Below are positions 10,108 through 19,466 of a DNA stretch of 64,000 bases, one piece after another. The position numbers and the translations under genes were made by a program. The DNA lies in NCBI RefSeq assembly GCF_900112985.1, contig NZ_FONS01000007.1:106695-170694 (forward strand), given 5' to 3'. The number at the start of each line of letters is the position of its first letter. Within the stretch, counting starts at the first letter, position 1. The notes under the pieces are model-generated. The model worked only from the letters and a program-made list of their open reading frames with translations, was not told the origin of the DNA and did no database searches. This stretch comes from Pedobacter antarcticus. GTDB lineage: Bacteria > Bacteroidota > Bacteroidia > Sphingobacteriales > Sphingobacteriaceae.

Positions 10108-10689
10108 TTAGTTTTTTATAAACTCCGTGTTTGCTGTCAATTCTACTTCATCGCTTAAAACTGCACCTGGATACTTTGTTCCAAAGTTGAAGTCAGATCT
10201 TTTGATAGTACCGGTAACTTTAAATCCAGCAACCGATTTTTTAGTATTAGCATTTGTGTTTACACCTCTCAGCGTAGCGTCTAATTCAACCGGCTTAGAT
10301 ACACCATGGAAAGTTAAAAGGCCATTTACTTTAAATTTATTGGCAGATACTTTTTTAACTGAGGTACTTTTGAAAGTTAATTTTGGGTATTTCTCAGCAT
10401 CAAAAAAGTCTGCATTTAATAAATGAGCATCTCTTTTTTCATTGTCTGTGCTTACTGACTTCACATCTGCGCTCAGGTTAACCACTGCGTCGCTAAAATC
10501 GTCTTTAGAAGCGGTAACTGTCGACTCAAAGTTTTTAAAAGATCCTTCAACGTCGGAAATAAGCATGTGCGTAACACTAAATCCAACTTTTGAATGTGAT
10601 TTGTCTGCAGTCCATGTATTTAACGCAATTGGCGTAAATGCAAATAATGAAGCAGAAGCGGCTAACAGAAGTACAAATATTTTTTTCAT
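10108..10689 (-). CDS. YceI-family periplasmic lipid-binding protein
   Basis: This 193-residue protein has a signal peptide (MKKIFVLLLAASASLFAFTP) followed by a single YceI lipocalin-like beta-barrel. Typical segments are WTADKSHSKVGFSVTHMLIS, FFDAEKYPKLTFKST, LTFHGVSKPVELDA and RSDFNFGTKYPG near the C-terminus. YceI proteins bind isoprenoid-type lipids in the periplasm, and some are induced by base or membrane stress. It is a stand-alone gene whose 240-bp upstream spacer is shared with the divergent haem-uptake locus. The natural ligand cannot be told. Confidence 0.92.
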   Translation of the reverse strand: MKKIFVLLLAASASLFAFTPIALNTWTADKSHSKVGFSVTHMLISDVEGSFKNFESTVTASKDDFSDAVVNLSADVKSVSTDNEKRDAHLLNADFFDAEKYPKLTFKSTSVKKVSANKFKVNGLLTFHGVSKPVELDATLRGVNTNANTKKSVAGFKVTGTIKRSDFNFGTKYPGAVLSDEVELTANTEFIKN

Positions 10690-10895
10690 AAAATTTAAAT
10701 AATTTATAAATCAAAGGTGTTACAAAAATTCCAACGTTGTATTGATTTATGATAAGAAATATGAGCAGATACTAAAATTTTACAATTCTATACGGATTAG
10801 CTGCTGATAATATTTAGAGAATTGAAATAATGTCATCAGTTTATTTCAATTTAAAATCTTAGTTCATAGAACGTTATAATATTTATAATTCATTG

Positions 10896-10927
10896 TTTGT
10901 AATTAATCTAAATAACCTATATACTTG
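10896..10927 (+). promoter_or_regulatory. Putative Bacteroidota promoter of haem-uptake locus
   Basis: TTTG at 10896-10899 is followed after 20 bp by TATACTTG at 10920-10927, which matches the Bacteroidota -7 consensus TAnnTTTG at all but one defined position with suitable spacing. It lies about 35 bp before the preferred start codon of the TonB receptor gene. No convincing Fur box was seen by eye. Confidence 0.45.
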
Positions 10928-10962
10928 TAGTGTTATTTAATCTTATTCTAAATAGTGAATAT

Positions 10963-13056
10963 ATGAGACTTGCTTTACTGTGCTGTGCATTAATTTTTTG
11001 TACTGAAATCTCCGTCGCACAAACCGTGAAACGAGTAGAAAAAATTCAACAGGATAGCACCCGGGCAACCTTAAATGAAGTTGTCGTTACCGGCGAGTAC
11101 CAACAGCAGTCTTTAAAAAATTCAGTTTACAGAACACGTATTATCGATTCCGAAAGAATCAGACTCAGAGCTGCAACCAATATACAGCAGGTACTTAACA
11201 CAGAACTTGGGTTTCGTTTTTCTAATGATATGACTTTGGGAACAAGTGACGTCCAATTAATGGGAATGTCTGGACGTAATGTGAAAATACTACTCGACGG
11301 AGTGCCTATGATAGACCGGAACGATTCCAGAGAAAGTCTTAATCAAATTGATATAAATACAATTGAACGTATCGAAATTGTAGAGGGGCCTTTATCGGTT
11401 TCTTACGGGAGTGACGCTCTTGCCGGAGTAATTAATATCATCACTAAGGGGCCTGGAAAGGAAAATTGGAATTTGAATGCACGCGTTCAGGAGGAGACTG
11501 CCGGATCGGAATATAAACCTTTTGGTGATCAGGGAGTGCATTTGCAACATCTGGGGGGCGGGTGGCAGCAAAATCGCTGGAGCGTTATGGCTGGTTTAAG
11601 TCATCAGGATTTTACTGGTTTTAATCTGGCGCCAGCCACTGCTACTGCTGAAGAAGTCGCATCTGTTATCAACCGGTGGAAACCCAAAGAGCAATGGTTA
11701 GCCAACACCCGGATCGGCTACCGCAGCGCGAAAGCCAATGTCTGGTACAGAGCGGATTATGTAAATGAGGTTATCGACAGTAAAGGGGCGCTCAACCCAA
11801 ATACTTACAAATCAATTAATCAGAAATATGTTACTGACAGATGGACACACCAGGTTCAGGGCGATTTCAGATTACAGGATAATTTGAATCTGAATGGTAT
11901 GGTTGCTTATTCTAACCTTAAAAGGGCAACGCAAACTTCTATACACGATTTCACGGACGGCTCAGATGTTACTTCGACCGGACAAGCAGAACAGGATGTT
12001 TCTAAATTTAATACAGTAACTGCCAGGACAACATTAGTTTATAAACTATCTCCAGGTTTATCTTTTCAACCGGGCATGGAGTTCAATAGGGATGCAGCTG
12101 ATGGTGCAAGAATTAAAGGTAGTCCGGTTATTAATGATTACTCCCTGTTTCTTTCTTCGGAATGGAAGGCAATCGACTGGCTAATGTTAAGACCAGGGCT
12201 GCGGTTCACTAAAAACTCTGTTTATGACGCGCCTCCTGTCATTCCTTCCCTGAATGTAAAAATTAAATTGAATCCGTTATATGATTTCAGAATTGGTTAT
12301 GCGAGTGGATTCCGCGCGCCTGCTTTGCGCGAATTATATTATGATTTTATTGATGCCAGCCATACAATCATTGGAAATGAGAATCTTAAAGCTGAACAAT
12401 CCAATAGTTTTAACGCTTCTCTAACCCGCAGTAATGACGATAATGCAGCTGTCCGCACCCGAATCGTCCTCACAGGTTTTTACAATTATTTCCGTAATAG
12501 AATAGATTATGGTCTTTCCGCTGAGGATCCGACTGTAACTACCTTGATTAATATAGATAGATTTAAAACAACTGGTGGTACAATGGAAGGCACCGCGATC
12601 TGGAAAGATTTTCAAGCCAGTCTGGGCTTCTCCATGATCGGAACTTATAATAAATATGCTGCCGATGCCGATGCCTATGGCGAATCGCCCCAGTTTGTCT
12701 GGTCTCCTGAAGTGAATACCAATCTGACTTATACTTTTCCCAAGTGGGATGCTACGGTAAATTTCTCCGGCAAATTCACAGGAACTAGAAGGATATATGT
12801 ACTGGCGACTGCTGGTGCGGTAGAGCAGGCGCAACTAACTAAGACCGGTTCATTTACACTGGCGGATCTGATGTTCACCAAAAAGATTTTTAATGGTTTG
12901 AATCTGAATGCAGGGGTTAAAAATTTATTTGATGTTACTTCTCTGAGTAACACAGGAACTGACACAGGCGCTGCACATAGCACCGGAGCCGGGCCTGTTC
13001 CTTATCAGTATGGGAGATCTTATGTTGTTGGGCTGAACTTCAATATTTCGAAATAA
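10963..13056 (+). CDS. TonB-dependent haem/haemophore receptor (HmuR-like)
   Basis: The reading frame extends upstream to a GTG at 10930, but the ATG at 10963 is chosen because it begins a clean signal peptide (MRLALLCCALIFCTEISVAQ); the product is 697 residues. A plug domain follows (LNEVVVTGEYQQ, MSGRNVKILLDGVPM, ERIEIVEGPLSVSYGSDALAGVINIIT) and then a 22-strand-type barrel including the SGFRAPALRELYYDF segment and a final YVVGLNFNISK strand. It lacks the CarboxypepD_reg domain seen in the other receptors here. An HmuY-like lipoprotein and a haem-type ABC transporter directly follow, so haem or a haem-protein is the likely substrate. Confidence 0.88.
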   Translation: MRLALLCCALIFCTEISVAQTVKRVEKIQQDSTRATLNEVVVTGEYQQQSLKNSVYRTRIIDSERIRLRAATNIQQVLNTELGFRFSNDMTLGTSDVQLMGMSGRNVKILLDGVPMIDRNDSRESLNQIDINTIERIEIVEGPLSVSYGSDALAGVINIITKGPGKENWNLNARVQEETAGSEYKPFGDQGVHLQHLGGGWQQNRWSVMAGLSHQDFTGFNLAPATATAEEVASVINRWKPKEQWLANTRIGYRSAKANVWYRADYVNEVIDSKGALNPNTYKSINQKYVTDRWTHQVQGDFRLQDNLNLNGMVAYSNLKRATQTSIHDFTDGSDVTSTGQAEQDVSKFNTVTARTTLVYKLSPGLSFQPGMEFNRDAADGARIKGSPVINDYSLFLSSEWKAIDWLMLRPGLRFTKNSVYDAPPVIPSLNVKIKLNPLYDFRIGYASGFRAPALRELYYDFIDASHTIIGNENLKAEQSNSFNASLTRSNDDNAAVRTRIVLTGFYNYFRNRIDYGLSAEDPTVTTLINIDRFKTTGGTMEGTAIWKDFQASLGFSMIGTYNKYAADADAYGESPQFVWSPEVNTNLTYTFPKWDATVNFSGKFTGTRRIYVLATAGAVEQAQLTKTGSFTLADLMFTKKIFNGLNLNAGVKNLFDVTSLSNTGTDTGAAHSTGAGPVPYQYGRSYVVGLNFNISK

Positions 13057-13084
13057 TAAATTATAAATATTCAATACACAAATT

Positions 13085-14164
13085 ATGAACAAGTTTACTC
13101 CATTTTTAGCGCTTTTCTGCGCAGTTGCTGTGTTTAGTTCCTGCAAAAAGGATAGTGATCCTATTATTATTGTACCACCCTCATCCGGAAGTACTTTAAC
13201 ATTGAATGGTCTTATTGGTGAAGAGGATGGCACCGGTGCTGGAAATAGTGTCTTTGTTGATTTCAGTAAAGACAAACAAGTTTCCGTAGCGCGTACTTCC
13301 TGGGATCTTGGTTTTTATTCGGGCACTGAATTCCGGGTGATTCTTAACCATACTGTTGGTTCAACAGCTATAGCGCTCGACAAAACCGATCTTAATACGG
13401 TTACCGCCGCTGATACCATTGCTCTAGCAAGTGTTAATACATTGGCTCTGGGTCAAGGTGACGGTGGATTTTCTACCATTGATCCTGTGAGTGGTGGTGC
13501 TGCTGCTTATTTAGGGGGTACTGTTATTAAAGAGGTATCTGCAGCTGAAGTCAGTAACAAAGTGTACATCGTAAACCGCGGAACGGCTGGTGTAACTGAA
13601 AAACGAGGCTGGGAGAAAATCCGTGTAATTCGTAATGGCAATGGATATACGCTGCAATATGCGAAAATTAATGAAACTACTTTTAAGACATTGAATATCG
13701 TGAAGGATCCTGTTTTCAACTTTAAGTTTGCTTCGTTTACTGCTGGTGCTGTAGAAGTGGAGCCTGCAAAAGCTGACTGGGATATTCAATGGACGCTGTC
13801 TACTTATATGGCAAGTGCCACTGTTCCATATACTTTCTCAGATTTTGTATTAATCAATTTCGTTAGTGGCGTTACAGCTGCTGAGGTCATATTCTCGGGA
13901 ACAGAAGCAAATAGCAAAGTCAACTATGCTGATTTCAAAGAGACTGATCTTAATGGTATTGCATTTAACGGTAACCGTGATGCAATTGCTGGCAAATGGC
14001 GGGTGACATCGGGAAATCCTGTAGGTGTTAAGACAGATCGCTTCTATTTGGTTAAGGATGGAGCGGGTAATGTATATAAATTGAAATTCGTCAGTTTCCA
14101 TGCGAAAGATACCGGGGTACGTGGTAAACCGGTTATTACTTATGAACTGATAAAAAAAGCATAA
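13085..14164 (+). CDS. hmuY: HmuY-family haem-binding lipoprotein
   Basis: The 359-residue lipoprotein has its lipobox cysteine in VFSSCKKDSD. The region around WDLGFYSGTEFRVILNHTVG and the later WDIQWTLSTYMAS segment match the HmuY family, whose members are surface or secreted haem-binding proteins that hand haem to a TonB receptor. The gene begins 28 bp after the receptor gene, and an intrinsic terminator follows it. Haem-coordinating residues were not assigned; HmuY homologues use His or Met pairs and vary. The symbol is by family resemblance and context. Confidence 0.82.
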   Translation: MNKFTPFLALFCAVAVFSSCKKDSDPIIIVPPSSGSTLTLNGLIGEEDGTGAGNSVFVDFSKDKQVSVARTSWDLGFYSGTEFRVILNHTVGSTAIALDKTDLNTVTAADTIALASVNTLALGQGDGGFSTIDPVSGGAAAYLGGTVIKEVSAAEVSNKVYIVNRGTAGVTEKRGWEKIRVIRNGNGYTLQYAKINETTFKTLNIVKDPVFNFKFASFTAGAVEVEPAKADWDIQWTLSTYMASATVPYTFSDFVLINFVSGVTAAEVIFSGTEANSKVNYADFKETDLNGIAFNGNRDAIAGKWRVTSGNPVGVKTDRFYLVKDGAGNVYKLKFVSFHAKDTGVRGKPVITYELIKKA

Positions 14165-14191
14165 AACTTGGTTAGTTTTTGGTGAAAAGCA

Positions 14192-14223
14192 GGCTTTCAA
14201 TAAGATTGAAAGCCGCTTTTTTT
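14192..14223 (+). terminator. Intrinsic terminator after hmuY
   Basis: Arms GGCTTTCAA and TTGAAAGCC with a 5-base loop are followed by a run of seven T. It sits inside the otherwise co-directional haem locus, so it probably lowers expression of the downstream transporter genes relative to the receptor and HmuY. Confidence 0.88.
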
Positions 14224-14292
14224 CTACAAAATTCAATCTTCCGCCTGAAAATTAACGTGCTCTTAATTGTTAACCTGAATAAAATCAATCCA

Positions 14293-15156
14293 ATGATAAA
14301 ATCCTATATACTGGCAGCATTCGTTTTAGTTTCTGCCCTGACTTCCTGCCAGAATAATGCAAAAGATGAAAATGGTACCGACCACCAGCTTGATAGTTTG
14401 AAAATAGTGTCTTTAAACGGCCCTGTTACTGAAGTGCTTGCTGCGATTGGGTTAGAGAAGAATATTGTTGGTACAGATATTACCAGTAATTACCCGGAAA
14501 GTATTAAGGCCAAACCTAAATTAGGGCATAGTAAAAGTATAAATGCCGAAGGTGTGATGGCACTGAGGCCGGATCTTATTGTCGGTTTATCGAAAGAAAT
14601 TACACCGGCTCTCGCTGAACAGTTTAAAACCGCGGGTGTGAGGTTATTGTTAGTTGATCAGGAATATAGTGCTGAAGGTACTAAAAAACTGATTCGTACA
14701 CTTGCAGATAGTCTTCATCGTGAGAAAGCAGGTGACTCTGTTATCCGTCAGCTGGAAACCGATCTTGCTGTTAAACCTGCTGCAGCTCAGTCTAAGCCTA
14801 AAGTTTTATTTATATATGCCAGAGGTGCGGGGACAATGATGGTTGGTGGTACAGGTACGCAGGTGGCCAGTATGATCGAACTGGCAGGCGGTCAGAATGC
14901 TGTGACCGAATTTGCGGATTATAAACCGCTCACTGCCGAAGCTTTAGTAAAAGCTAATCCGGATGTAATTTTATTATTCGAATCTGGATTGCAAAGTCTG
15001 GGTGGTGCTGAGGGGATGGCAAAAGTTCAGGGCATCAAAGAAACCAATGCCGGCAAAAATAAAAAAATTGTCAGTATGGATGGTGAACTGTTAAGTAGTT
15101 TTGGTCCAAGGTTAGGTGTGGCTATTAAGGAATTAGCAGCGAAAATACATGATTAA
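14293..15156 (+). CDS. hmuT: Haem ABC transporter substrate-binding lipoprotein (HmuT-like)
   Basis: The frame is open from 14179, but the ATG at 14293 gives a lipoprotein signal (ILAAFVLVSALTSCQNN) and lies after the terminator; the product is 287 residues. It is a class III periplasmic-binding protein: IVSLNGPVTEVLAAIGLEKN at the N-lobe, the LRPDLIVGLSKE segment, and VKANPDVILLFESG near the hinge of the C-lobe. The family carries haem or siderophore to FecCD permeases. It overlaps the permease gene by 8 bp, so the two are translationally coupled. Confidence 0.9.
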   Translation: MIKSYILAAFVLVSALTSCQNNAKDENGTDHQLDSLKIVSLNGPVTEVLAAIGLEKNIVGTDITSNYPESIKAKPKLGHSKSINAEGVMALRPDLIVGLSKEITPALAEQFKTAGVRLLLVDQEYSAEGTKKLIRTLADSLHREKAGDSVIRQLETDLAVKPAAAQSKPKVLFIYARGAGTMMVGGTGTQVASMIELAGGQNAVTEFADYKPLTAEALVKANPDVILLFESGLQSLGGAEGMAKVQGIKETNAGKNKKIVSMDGELLSSFGPRLGVAIKELAAKIHD

Positions 15157-16198
15157 ATCAAGGGCTGTTGTCTTATCATCGCTCTGCTTACTGCTCATTG
15201 TTGTACTGATTGTTTCGTGTTGTGTAGGAGCAGTGAGCATTTCGGCAGCTGAGTTTTTTTCTTTAGTGGGGCATAAGACAGGTCTTTCTGCAGAAAAACT
15301 GTATTCCGACCAGCAGGCTGCGGTTTTATTACATATTCGTTTGCCGAGGGTCGCTTTAGGTGCACTGGTAGGTGCAGCTCTGGGTGTTTCGGGTGCCGCT
15401 ATTCAAGGTTTGTTTCGTAATCCGCTTGCAGAACCAGGTTTAATTGGGATCTCTTCAGGTGCTACTTTGTTCACCGTGCTGATGATTGTCCTGGGGGCTG
15501 GTTTTTTTAAAGTGATAAGCGGCGCACTGGGTTTTTATGCCTTGTCTATCTCTGCATTTGCAGGGGCCTGCTTTACTACGATATTGGTTTACCGTTTAGC
15601 TGTTAATAATGGTAAAACTGTAATTACAACTTTATTGCTATGTGGAATTGGGATCAATGCACTTGCGGGCGCATTAACTGGTTTGTTAACTTATATGGCC
15701 ACTGATGAGCAGCTCAGAACCATTACGTTTTGGAGTTTGGGTAGTTTAGGCGGTGCATCCTGGGAAACTGTAGTCTTAATTGCCCCGTTTGTTTTTATTC
15801 CTGTTTTTATACTACCGTTCTTCTCTAAGTCTTTAAATGCCCTGGCTTTAGGTGAGGCGCAGGCAATACATATGGGGATAAACGTGGTTAAGCTGAAACG
15901 GATAATTATGCTTCTGGCAACTATCGCGGTAGGCGCATCTGTCTCTGTGGCGGGGATGATTGGTTTTATCGGACTTGTAGTGCCTCACGTACTGCGAATT
16001 TCTTTCACATCAGATCACCGTCTGGTTATTCCTGGAGCTGCTATCGCAGGTGCTGCATTGTTGACCATGGCAGATCTTGTGGCGCGGACGATTGTTATGC
16101 CTGCTGAGTTACCGATAGGAATATTAACTGCTTTAATTGGTACCCCCGTATTTTTATATATGGTTATATCTGAACGTAATAAAAATAAACAATTATGA
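15149..16198 (+). CDS. hmuU: FecCD-family haem ABC transporter permease (HmuU-like)
   Basis: The 349-residue inner-membrane protein has about ten predicted hydrophobic segments. It carries the FecCD signatures LHIRLPRVALGALVGAALGVSG split around the first loop, GAAIQGLFRNPLAEPGLIGI, and the C-terminal GFIGLVVPHVLRISFTSDHR coupling region. The gene starts inside the end of the binding-protein gene and overlaps the ATPase gene by 4 bp (ATGA), so T, U and V are translated as a block. Family members import haem, vitamin B12 or ferric siderophores; haem is favoured by the neighbours HmuY and HmuS. Confidence 0.93.
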   Translation: MIKSRAVVLSSLCLLLIVVLIVSCCVGAVSISAAEFFSLVGHKTGLSAEKLYSDQQAAVLLHIRLPRVALGALVGAALGVSGAAIQGLFRNPLAEPGLIGISSGATLFTVLMIVLGAGFFKVISGALGFYALSISAFAGACFTTILVYRLAVNNGKTVITTLLLCGIGINALAGALTGLLTYMATDEQLRTITFWSLGSLGGASWETVVLIAPFVFIPVFILPFFSKSLNALALGEAQAIHMGINVVKLKRIIMLLATIAVGASVSVAGMIGFIGLVVPHVLRISFTSDHRLVIPGAAIAGAALLTMADLVARTIVMPAELPIGILTALIGTPVFLYMVISERNKNKQL

Positions 16199-16977
16199 TT
16201 ACCATAACCGGATTGAGTTTTAGAATTGGCAACAAATTGCTGGTGGATGATCTGAATTTTTCGATTGCAAAAGGAGAAATGTTGGCGATTCTTGGTGCAA
16301 ATGGTGCCGGAAAGAGTACTTTCCTGAAAATGTTGAGCGGTGAATTAAAGCCGTCAGTTGGCACCATCAGAATTCGGGGTAAACTTTTGGACGATTATAG
16401 TCTCCAGGAACTCGCCAGACAAAGGGCGATTCTCGTACAACAACACACGCTTTCTATCTCTTTTCTGGTTCATGAGCTGGTTATGATGGGGCGATATCCA
16501 CATTTTGGAAATCAGCCTCTTGAGAATGACAAGGTTATTGTGCGTCAGGTTATGGAGGACACTGGTATTTTACATCTGGCCAACCGCGATTATCAGACTT
16601 TATCCGGAGGGGAACAACAAAGGGTTCATTTATCAAGAATTCTGGCTCAAATTTATGATTGTCCGGAAGCCTGTCTTTTTCTGGATGAGCCGACAAATGG
16701 TCTTGATTTGCTTTATCAGCAGCAGGTTATGGAATTAGCCCGGGGTTTATCAGACAAGGGTTATACAGTGATCTGTATTTTACATGATATTAATTTTGCT
16801 TCTACATTTGCAGATCAGATTCTTCTGCTCAAGCAGGGGCGGATGGTGGCAATGGGCAGACCCGAGGAAGTTATAAACTTCGAAAATTTAAAAGAAACTT
16901 TTGGGGTATCAGTACGGCTGGTCCCTATGGATGGATATAAATGTCCGCTGGTTGTACCTGCGGCAGTAAAAATTTAA
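16195..16977 (+). CDS. hmuV: Haem ABC transporter ATP-binding protein (HmuV-like)
   Basis: The 260-residue protein is a complete ABC ATPase: Walker A GANGAGKST, Q-loop in LVQQHTLS, signature LSGGEQQR, Walker B FLDEPTNGLD and the H-loop ILHDINF. It matches the FecE/HmuV subgroup that works with FecCD permeases. Its start overlaps the permease stop by 4 bp, and the HmuS gene follows after 10 bp. The family assignment is secure; haem as substrate follows from context. Confidence 0.94.
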   Translation: MITITGLSFRIGNKLLVDDLNFSIAKGEMLAILGANGAGKSTFLKMLSGELKPSVGTIRIRGKLLDDYSLQELARQRAILVQQHTLSISFLVHELVMMGRYPHFGNQPLENDKVIVRQVMEDTGILHLANRDYQTLSGGEQQRVHLSRILAQIYDCPEACLFLDEPTNGLDLLYQQQVMELARGLSDKGYTVICILHDINFASTFADQILLLKQGRMVAMGRPEEVINFENLKETFGVSVRLVPMDGYKCPLVVPAAVKI

Positions 16978-16987
16978 AAGAACGAAT

Positions 16988-18016
16988 ATGAATCAAATGA
17001 CGACATTAAAAAGCCAGTGGGAGGCTTTAAAAAAAGAGGATGAAAAATTAAGAATTCGTGACGCAGCTAAAAAATTAGAGGTTACGGAGGCCGAATTAAT
17101 TGCAACAACAATCGGTGAGTCTGCAATCCGTCTAAAGCCGGATTTTAAAGATATTCTTGTCGATGTTGAATCGCTAGGTAAAGTTATGGCGTTAACACGT
17201 AATGATTATTGTGTGCATGAACGTAAAGGTATCTACCATGGTGCAAGTTTTTCGGGACCGATGGGTCTGCTTGTGAATCCTGATATTGATCTGAGAATAT
17301 TCTTATCTCAATGGGCTTCTGCTTTCGCAGTGTCAGAAAATGGTCGAAAAAGTCTTCAGTTCTTTGGTAAGGATGGAGATGCAGTTCATAAAATTTATGT
17401 GACAGCTGACAGTGATGCAGAAGCTTATGAAAGACTGGTTGCGAAATTTACAGATGGGAATGAACAGGAATTTGTTGTTCAGCCGAAGAAGACTGCTGCT
17501 GATGAGCAGCCTGATGACGAGATTGATCAAAAAGGGTTTGCTGAAAAATGGCTTGCTCTAAAGGATACGCATGAGTTTCATGGTTTGCTTCGTGAGTTTG
17601 GTGTTTCCAGAACACAAGGGCTTAGACTGGCTCCTGCAGGTTATGCATCACGTATTACAGTAGAGTCAATCGGTAAGATCTTAGAGGAGGCCTCGGCTAC
17701 GGACCTGGAAATTATGGTGTTTACAGGCAGTAAGGGGTGTATTCAGATCCATACAGGACCAGTTAAAAAAATAGTGAGAACGGGACCATGGTTAAATGTT
17801 CTTGATCCTGACTTTAATATGCACCTGAGAGAAGATGCTATTGATAAAGTTTGGTTAGTTAGAAAACCTACAGAAGATGGTGTGGTAACCAGTATTGAAG
17901 TCTTTGATCAATATGGAGAAATCATAGTTCAATTTTTCGGTAAACGTAAACCAGGAATTCCTGAAAATGAAAAATGGCGTCTGCTAAGCACTGAGAATGC
18001 TGTCTTAACTGCCTAG
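16988..18016 (+). CDS. hmuS: HmuS-type hemin-degrading factor
   Basis: The 342-residue cytoplasmic protein is built of two homologous halves, as in HmuS/HemS. Each half has a leading helix with a LRIRDAAKKLEVTEAELIAT-like segment (first copy near residue 20, second near 205, FGVSRTQGLRLAPAGYASR) and a beta-layer (VMALTRNDYCVHERKG; IEVFDQYGEIIVQFFGKR). Family members bind haem arriving through the transporter and either traffic it or break it down. It ends the haem locus and is followed by a strong terminator. Whether it degrades haem or only carries it cannot be told. Confidence 0.9.
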   Translation: MNQMTTLKSQWEALKKEDEKLRIRDAAKKLEVTEAELIATTIGESAIRLKPDFKDILVDVESLGKVMALTRNDYCVHERKGIYHGASFSGPMGLLVNPDIDLRIFLSQWASAFAVSENGRKSLQFFGKDGDAVHKIYVTADSDAEAYERLVAKFTDGNEQEFVVQPKKTAADEQPDDEIDQKGFAEKWLALKDTHEFHGLLREFGVSRTQGLRLAPAGYASRITVESIGKILEEASATDLEIMVFTGSKGCIQIHTGPVKKIVRTGPWLNVLDPDFNMHLREDAIDKVWLVRKPTEDGVVTSIEVFDQYGEIIVQFFGKRKPGIPENEKWRLLSTENAVLTA

Positions 18017-18049
18017 AATTTAATGTAAAATTTTGTGCTATCATTTATT

Positions 18050-18080
18050 AAAAGCTGTACTGCCCTGGTACAGCTTTTTT
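18050..18080 (+). terminator. Intrinsic terminator after hmuS
   Basis: Arms AAAAGCTGTAC (18050-18060) and GTACAGCTTTT (18068-18078) with a 7-base loop end in a T-run. It closes the haem transporter operon ahead of rpiA. Confidence 0.9.
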
Positions 18081-18168
18081 CGTATACACGGAATAAATCC
18101 AGTTGTTATCCTGTCTTTTTTTATAAATTTATACGAATCTTGAGCTTATGCTTAATAAAGAATAATTT

Positions 18169-18861
18169 ATGGAGAAGCAGATGAATTGGTCTGAACAGGA
18201 AAAAAAGAATTCAGCATTAGAGGCCGTAAAACAAATAAAGGATCATCAGATTATCGGTCTTGGTACAGGTTCTACTGCCTTTTATGCTATTCAGGCGGTT
18301 GGAGAGCTCGTTAAGTCTGGGATGAGCTTGCAAGCTGTTGCCACTTCAGTGCACACAGAAAATATGGCAGCTGAGCTGGGGATAAAACTTTTAAAACCTG
18401 AAGAGGTTAAAGAAATAGATCTGACCATAGATGGTGCAGATGAATTCGATTCTGCGCTTAACTTGATTAAAGGTGGCGGCGGGGCTTTATTCAGAGAAAA
18501 AATCGTGGCTTCCTTAAGTAAAAAGGAAATTATTATTGCAGACTCCTCTAAAATGGTGGAGAGGTTAGGAAAGTTTAAAATACCTGTCGAAGTGGTGCCA
18601 TTTGGTCTATCTTATGTTACACAGCAGTTAAAGAAGGCTGGCGCAATCTGTTATTTAAGAGAGCGTAACGATAAGGTGTTTTTGACTGATAATCAAAATT
18701 ATATTATTGATGCAGATTTTGGACTGCTTGATGATCCTGCTGCGCTTGCGGAGAAATTAAATCAGATTGAAGGAGTTGTTGCGCATGGTTTATTTATTCA
18801 TTTAGCCACCCAGGTAATTATGGGTAAAGGCGATCATGTTGTTATATATGATGGAAATTAA
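18169..18861 (+). CDS. rpiA: Ribose-5-phosphate isomerase A
   Basis: The 230-residue cytosolic enzyme interconverts ribose-5-phosphate and ribulose-5-phosphate in the non-oxidative pentose phosphate pathway. The phosphate-binding GLGTGSTAFYAI, the catalytic-loop TIDGADEFD and the KGGGGALFREKIVA segment with its catalytic Glu and Lys are intact, as is IADSSKMVERLG. Length is normal for RpiA. The 3' end overlaps the acetyltransferase gene by 14 bp, so they are probably co-transcribed. Confidence 0.96.
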   Translation: MEKQMNWSEQEKKNSALEAVKQIKDHQIIGLGTGSTAFYAIQAVGELVKSGMSLQAVATSVHTENMAAELGIKLLKPEEVKEIDLTIDGADEFDSALNLIKGGGGALFREKIVASLSKKEIIIADSSKMVERLGKFKIPVEVVPFGLSYVTQQLKKAGAICYLRERNDKVFLTDNQNYIIDADFGLLDDPAALAEKLNQIEGVVAHGLFIHLATQVIMGKGDHVVIYDGN

Positions 18862-19408
18862 TTTTAGCCCGTTTCCGGTCCTTAAGTCGGGAAGACTTAC
18901 TTTAAGAGAAATTACTTCTGCTGATGTCGATGCTGTTTTTGCACTTCGGTCTGATCCCGATACCATGCGTTATATCCCAAGGCCACTGGCTAAAAATACT
19001 GAAGATGCACTAACGCTAATCGGAACTTTTGAGGAGATGCTCATTAAAAAAGAATGTATTAACTGGGCCATTACCCTTAGTGATAATGAAAAATTATTAG
19101 TCGGAATGATTTGTCTGATCAGAATCCAGCCTGAAAATTTCCGGACTGAAGTTGGTTATATTCTCCATCCTGATTTCCGCGGGAAGGGGATCATGCTTGA
19201 AGCTGTAAACCGGATTGTTAAATATGCGTTCGCAGATCTTAAGTTTCATACATTGGAAGCAGTTATTGATCCACGTAATATTGCCTCTCAAAAAGTTCTG
19301 GATGCCGCAGGTTTTATTAGGGAGGGGTTATTCAAAGATAAGGTTTACTATAATGGCCAATTCCTGGATTCTGCAGTCTACTCCATGTTGAACGCAGATG
19401 AGTCCTGA
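18848..19408 (+). CDS. GNAT-family N-acetyltransferase (RimJ/RimL-like)
   Basis: The 186-residue enzyme has the acetyl-CoA-binding GNAT core: N-terminal LKSGRLTLREITSADVDAVF, motif A VGYILHPDFRGKGIMLEAV and the LEAVIDPRNIASQKVLDAAG segment of the RimJ/RimL subgroup. These proteins acetylate N-termini of ribosomal proteins, small amines or antibiotics; the target here is unknown. In-frame starts exist at 18836, 18848 and 18851; the Met-Met pair at 18848/18851 is preferred because conservation of the fold begins just after it. It overlaps the end of rpiA in another frame. Confidence 0.88.
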   Translation: MMEINFSPFPVLKSGRLTLREITSADVDAVFALRSDPDTMRYIPRPLAKNTEDALTLIGTFEEMLIKKECINWAITLSDNEKLLVGMICLIRIQPENFRTEVGYILHPDFRGKGIMLEAVNRIVKYAFADLKFHTLEAVIDPRNIASQKVLDAAGFIREGLFKDKVYYNGQFLDSAVYSMLNADES

Positions 19409-19466
19409 CCTTTTTATGTATTATCTTTTTTATAAAATTGGTATGTTTGTATCATAATAATGAGGT

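Noticed and set aside
10690..10962. Fur box upstream of the haem locus
   Set aside because: Several A+T-rich stretches loosely resemble one, but none matches the 19-bp palindrome well enough to claim it.
12421..12834. Long open frame on the minus strand inside the haem TonB receptor gene
   Set aside because: It lies wholly antisense to a well-supported receptor, has no recognisable domain, and looks like codon-bias shadow.
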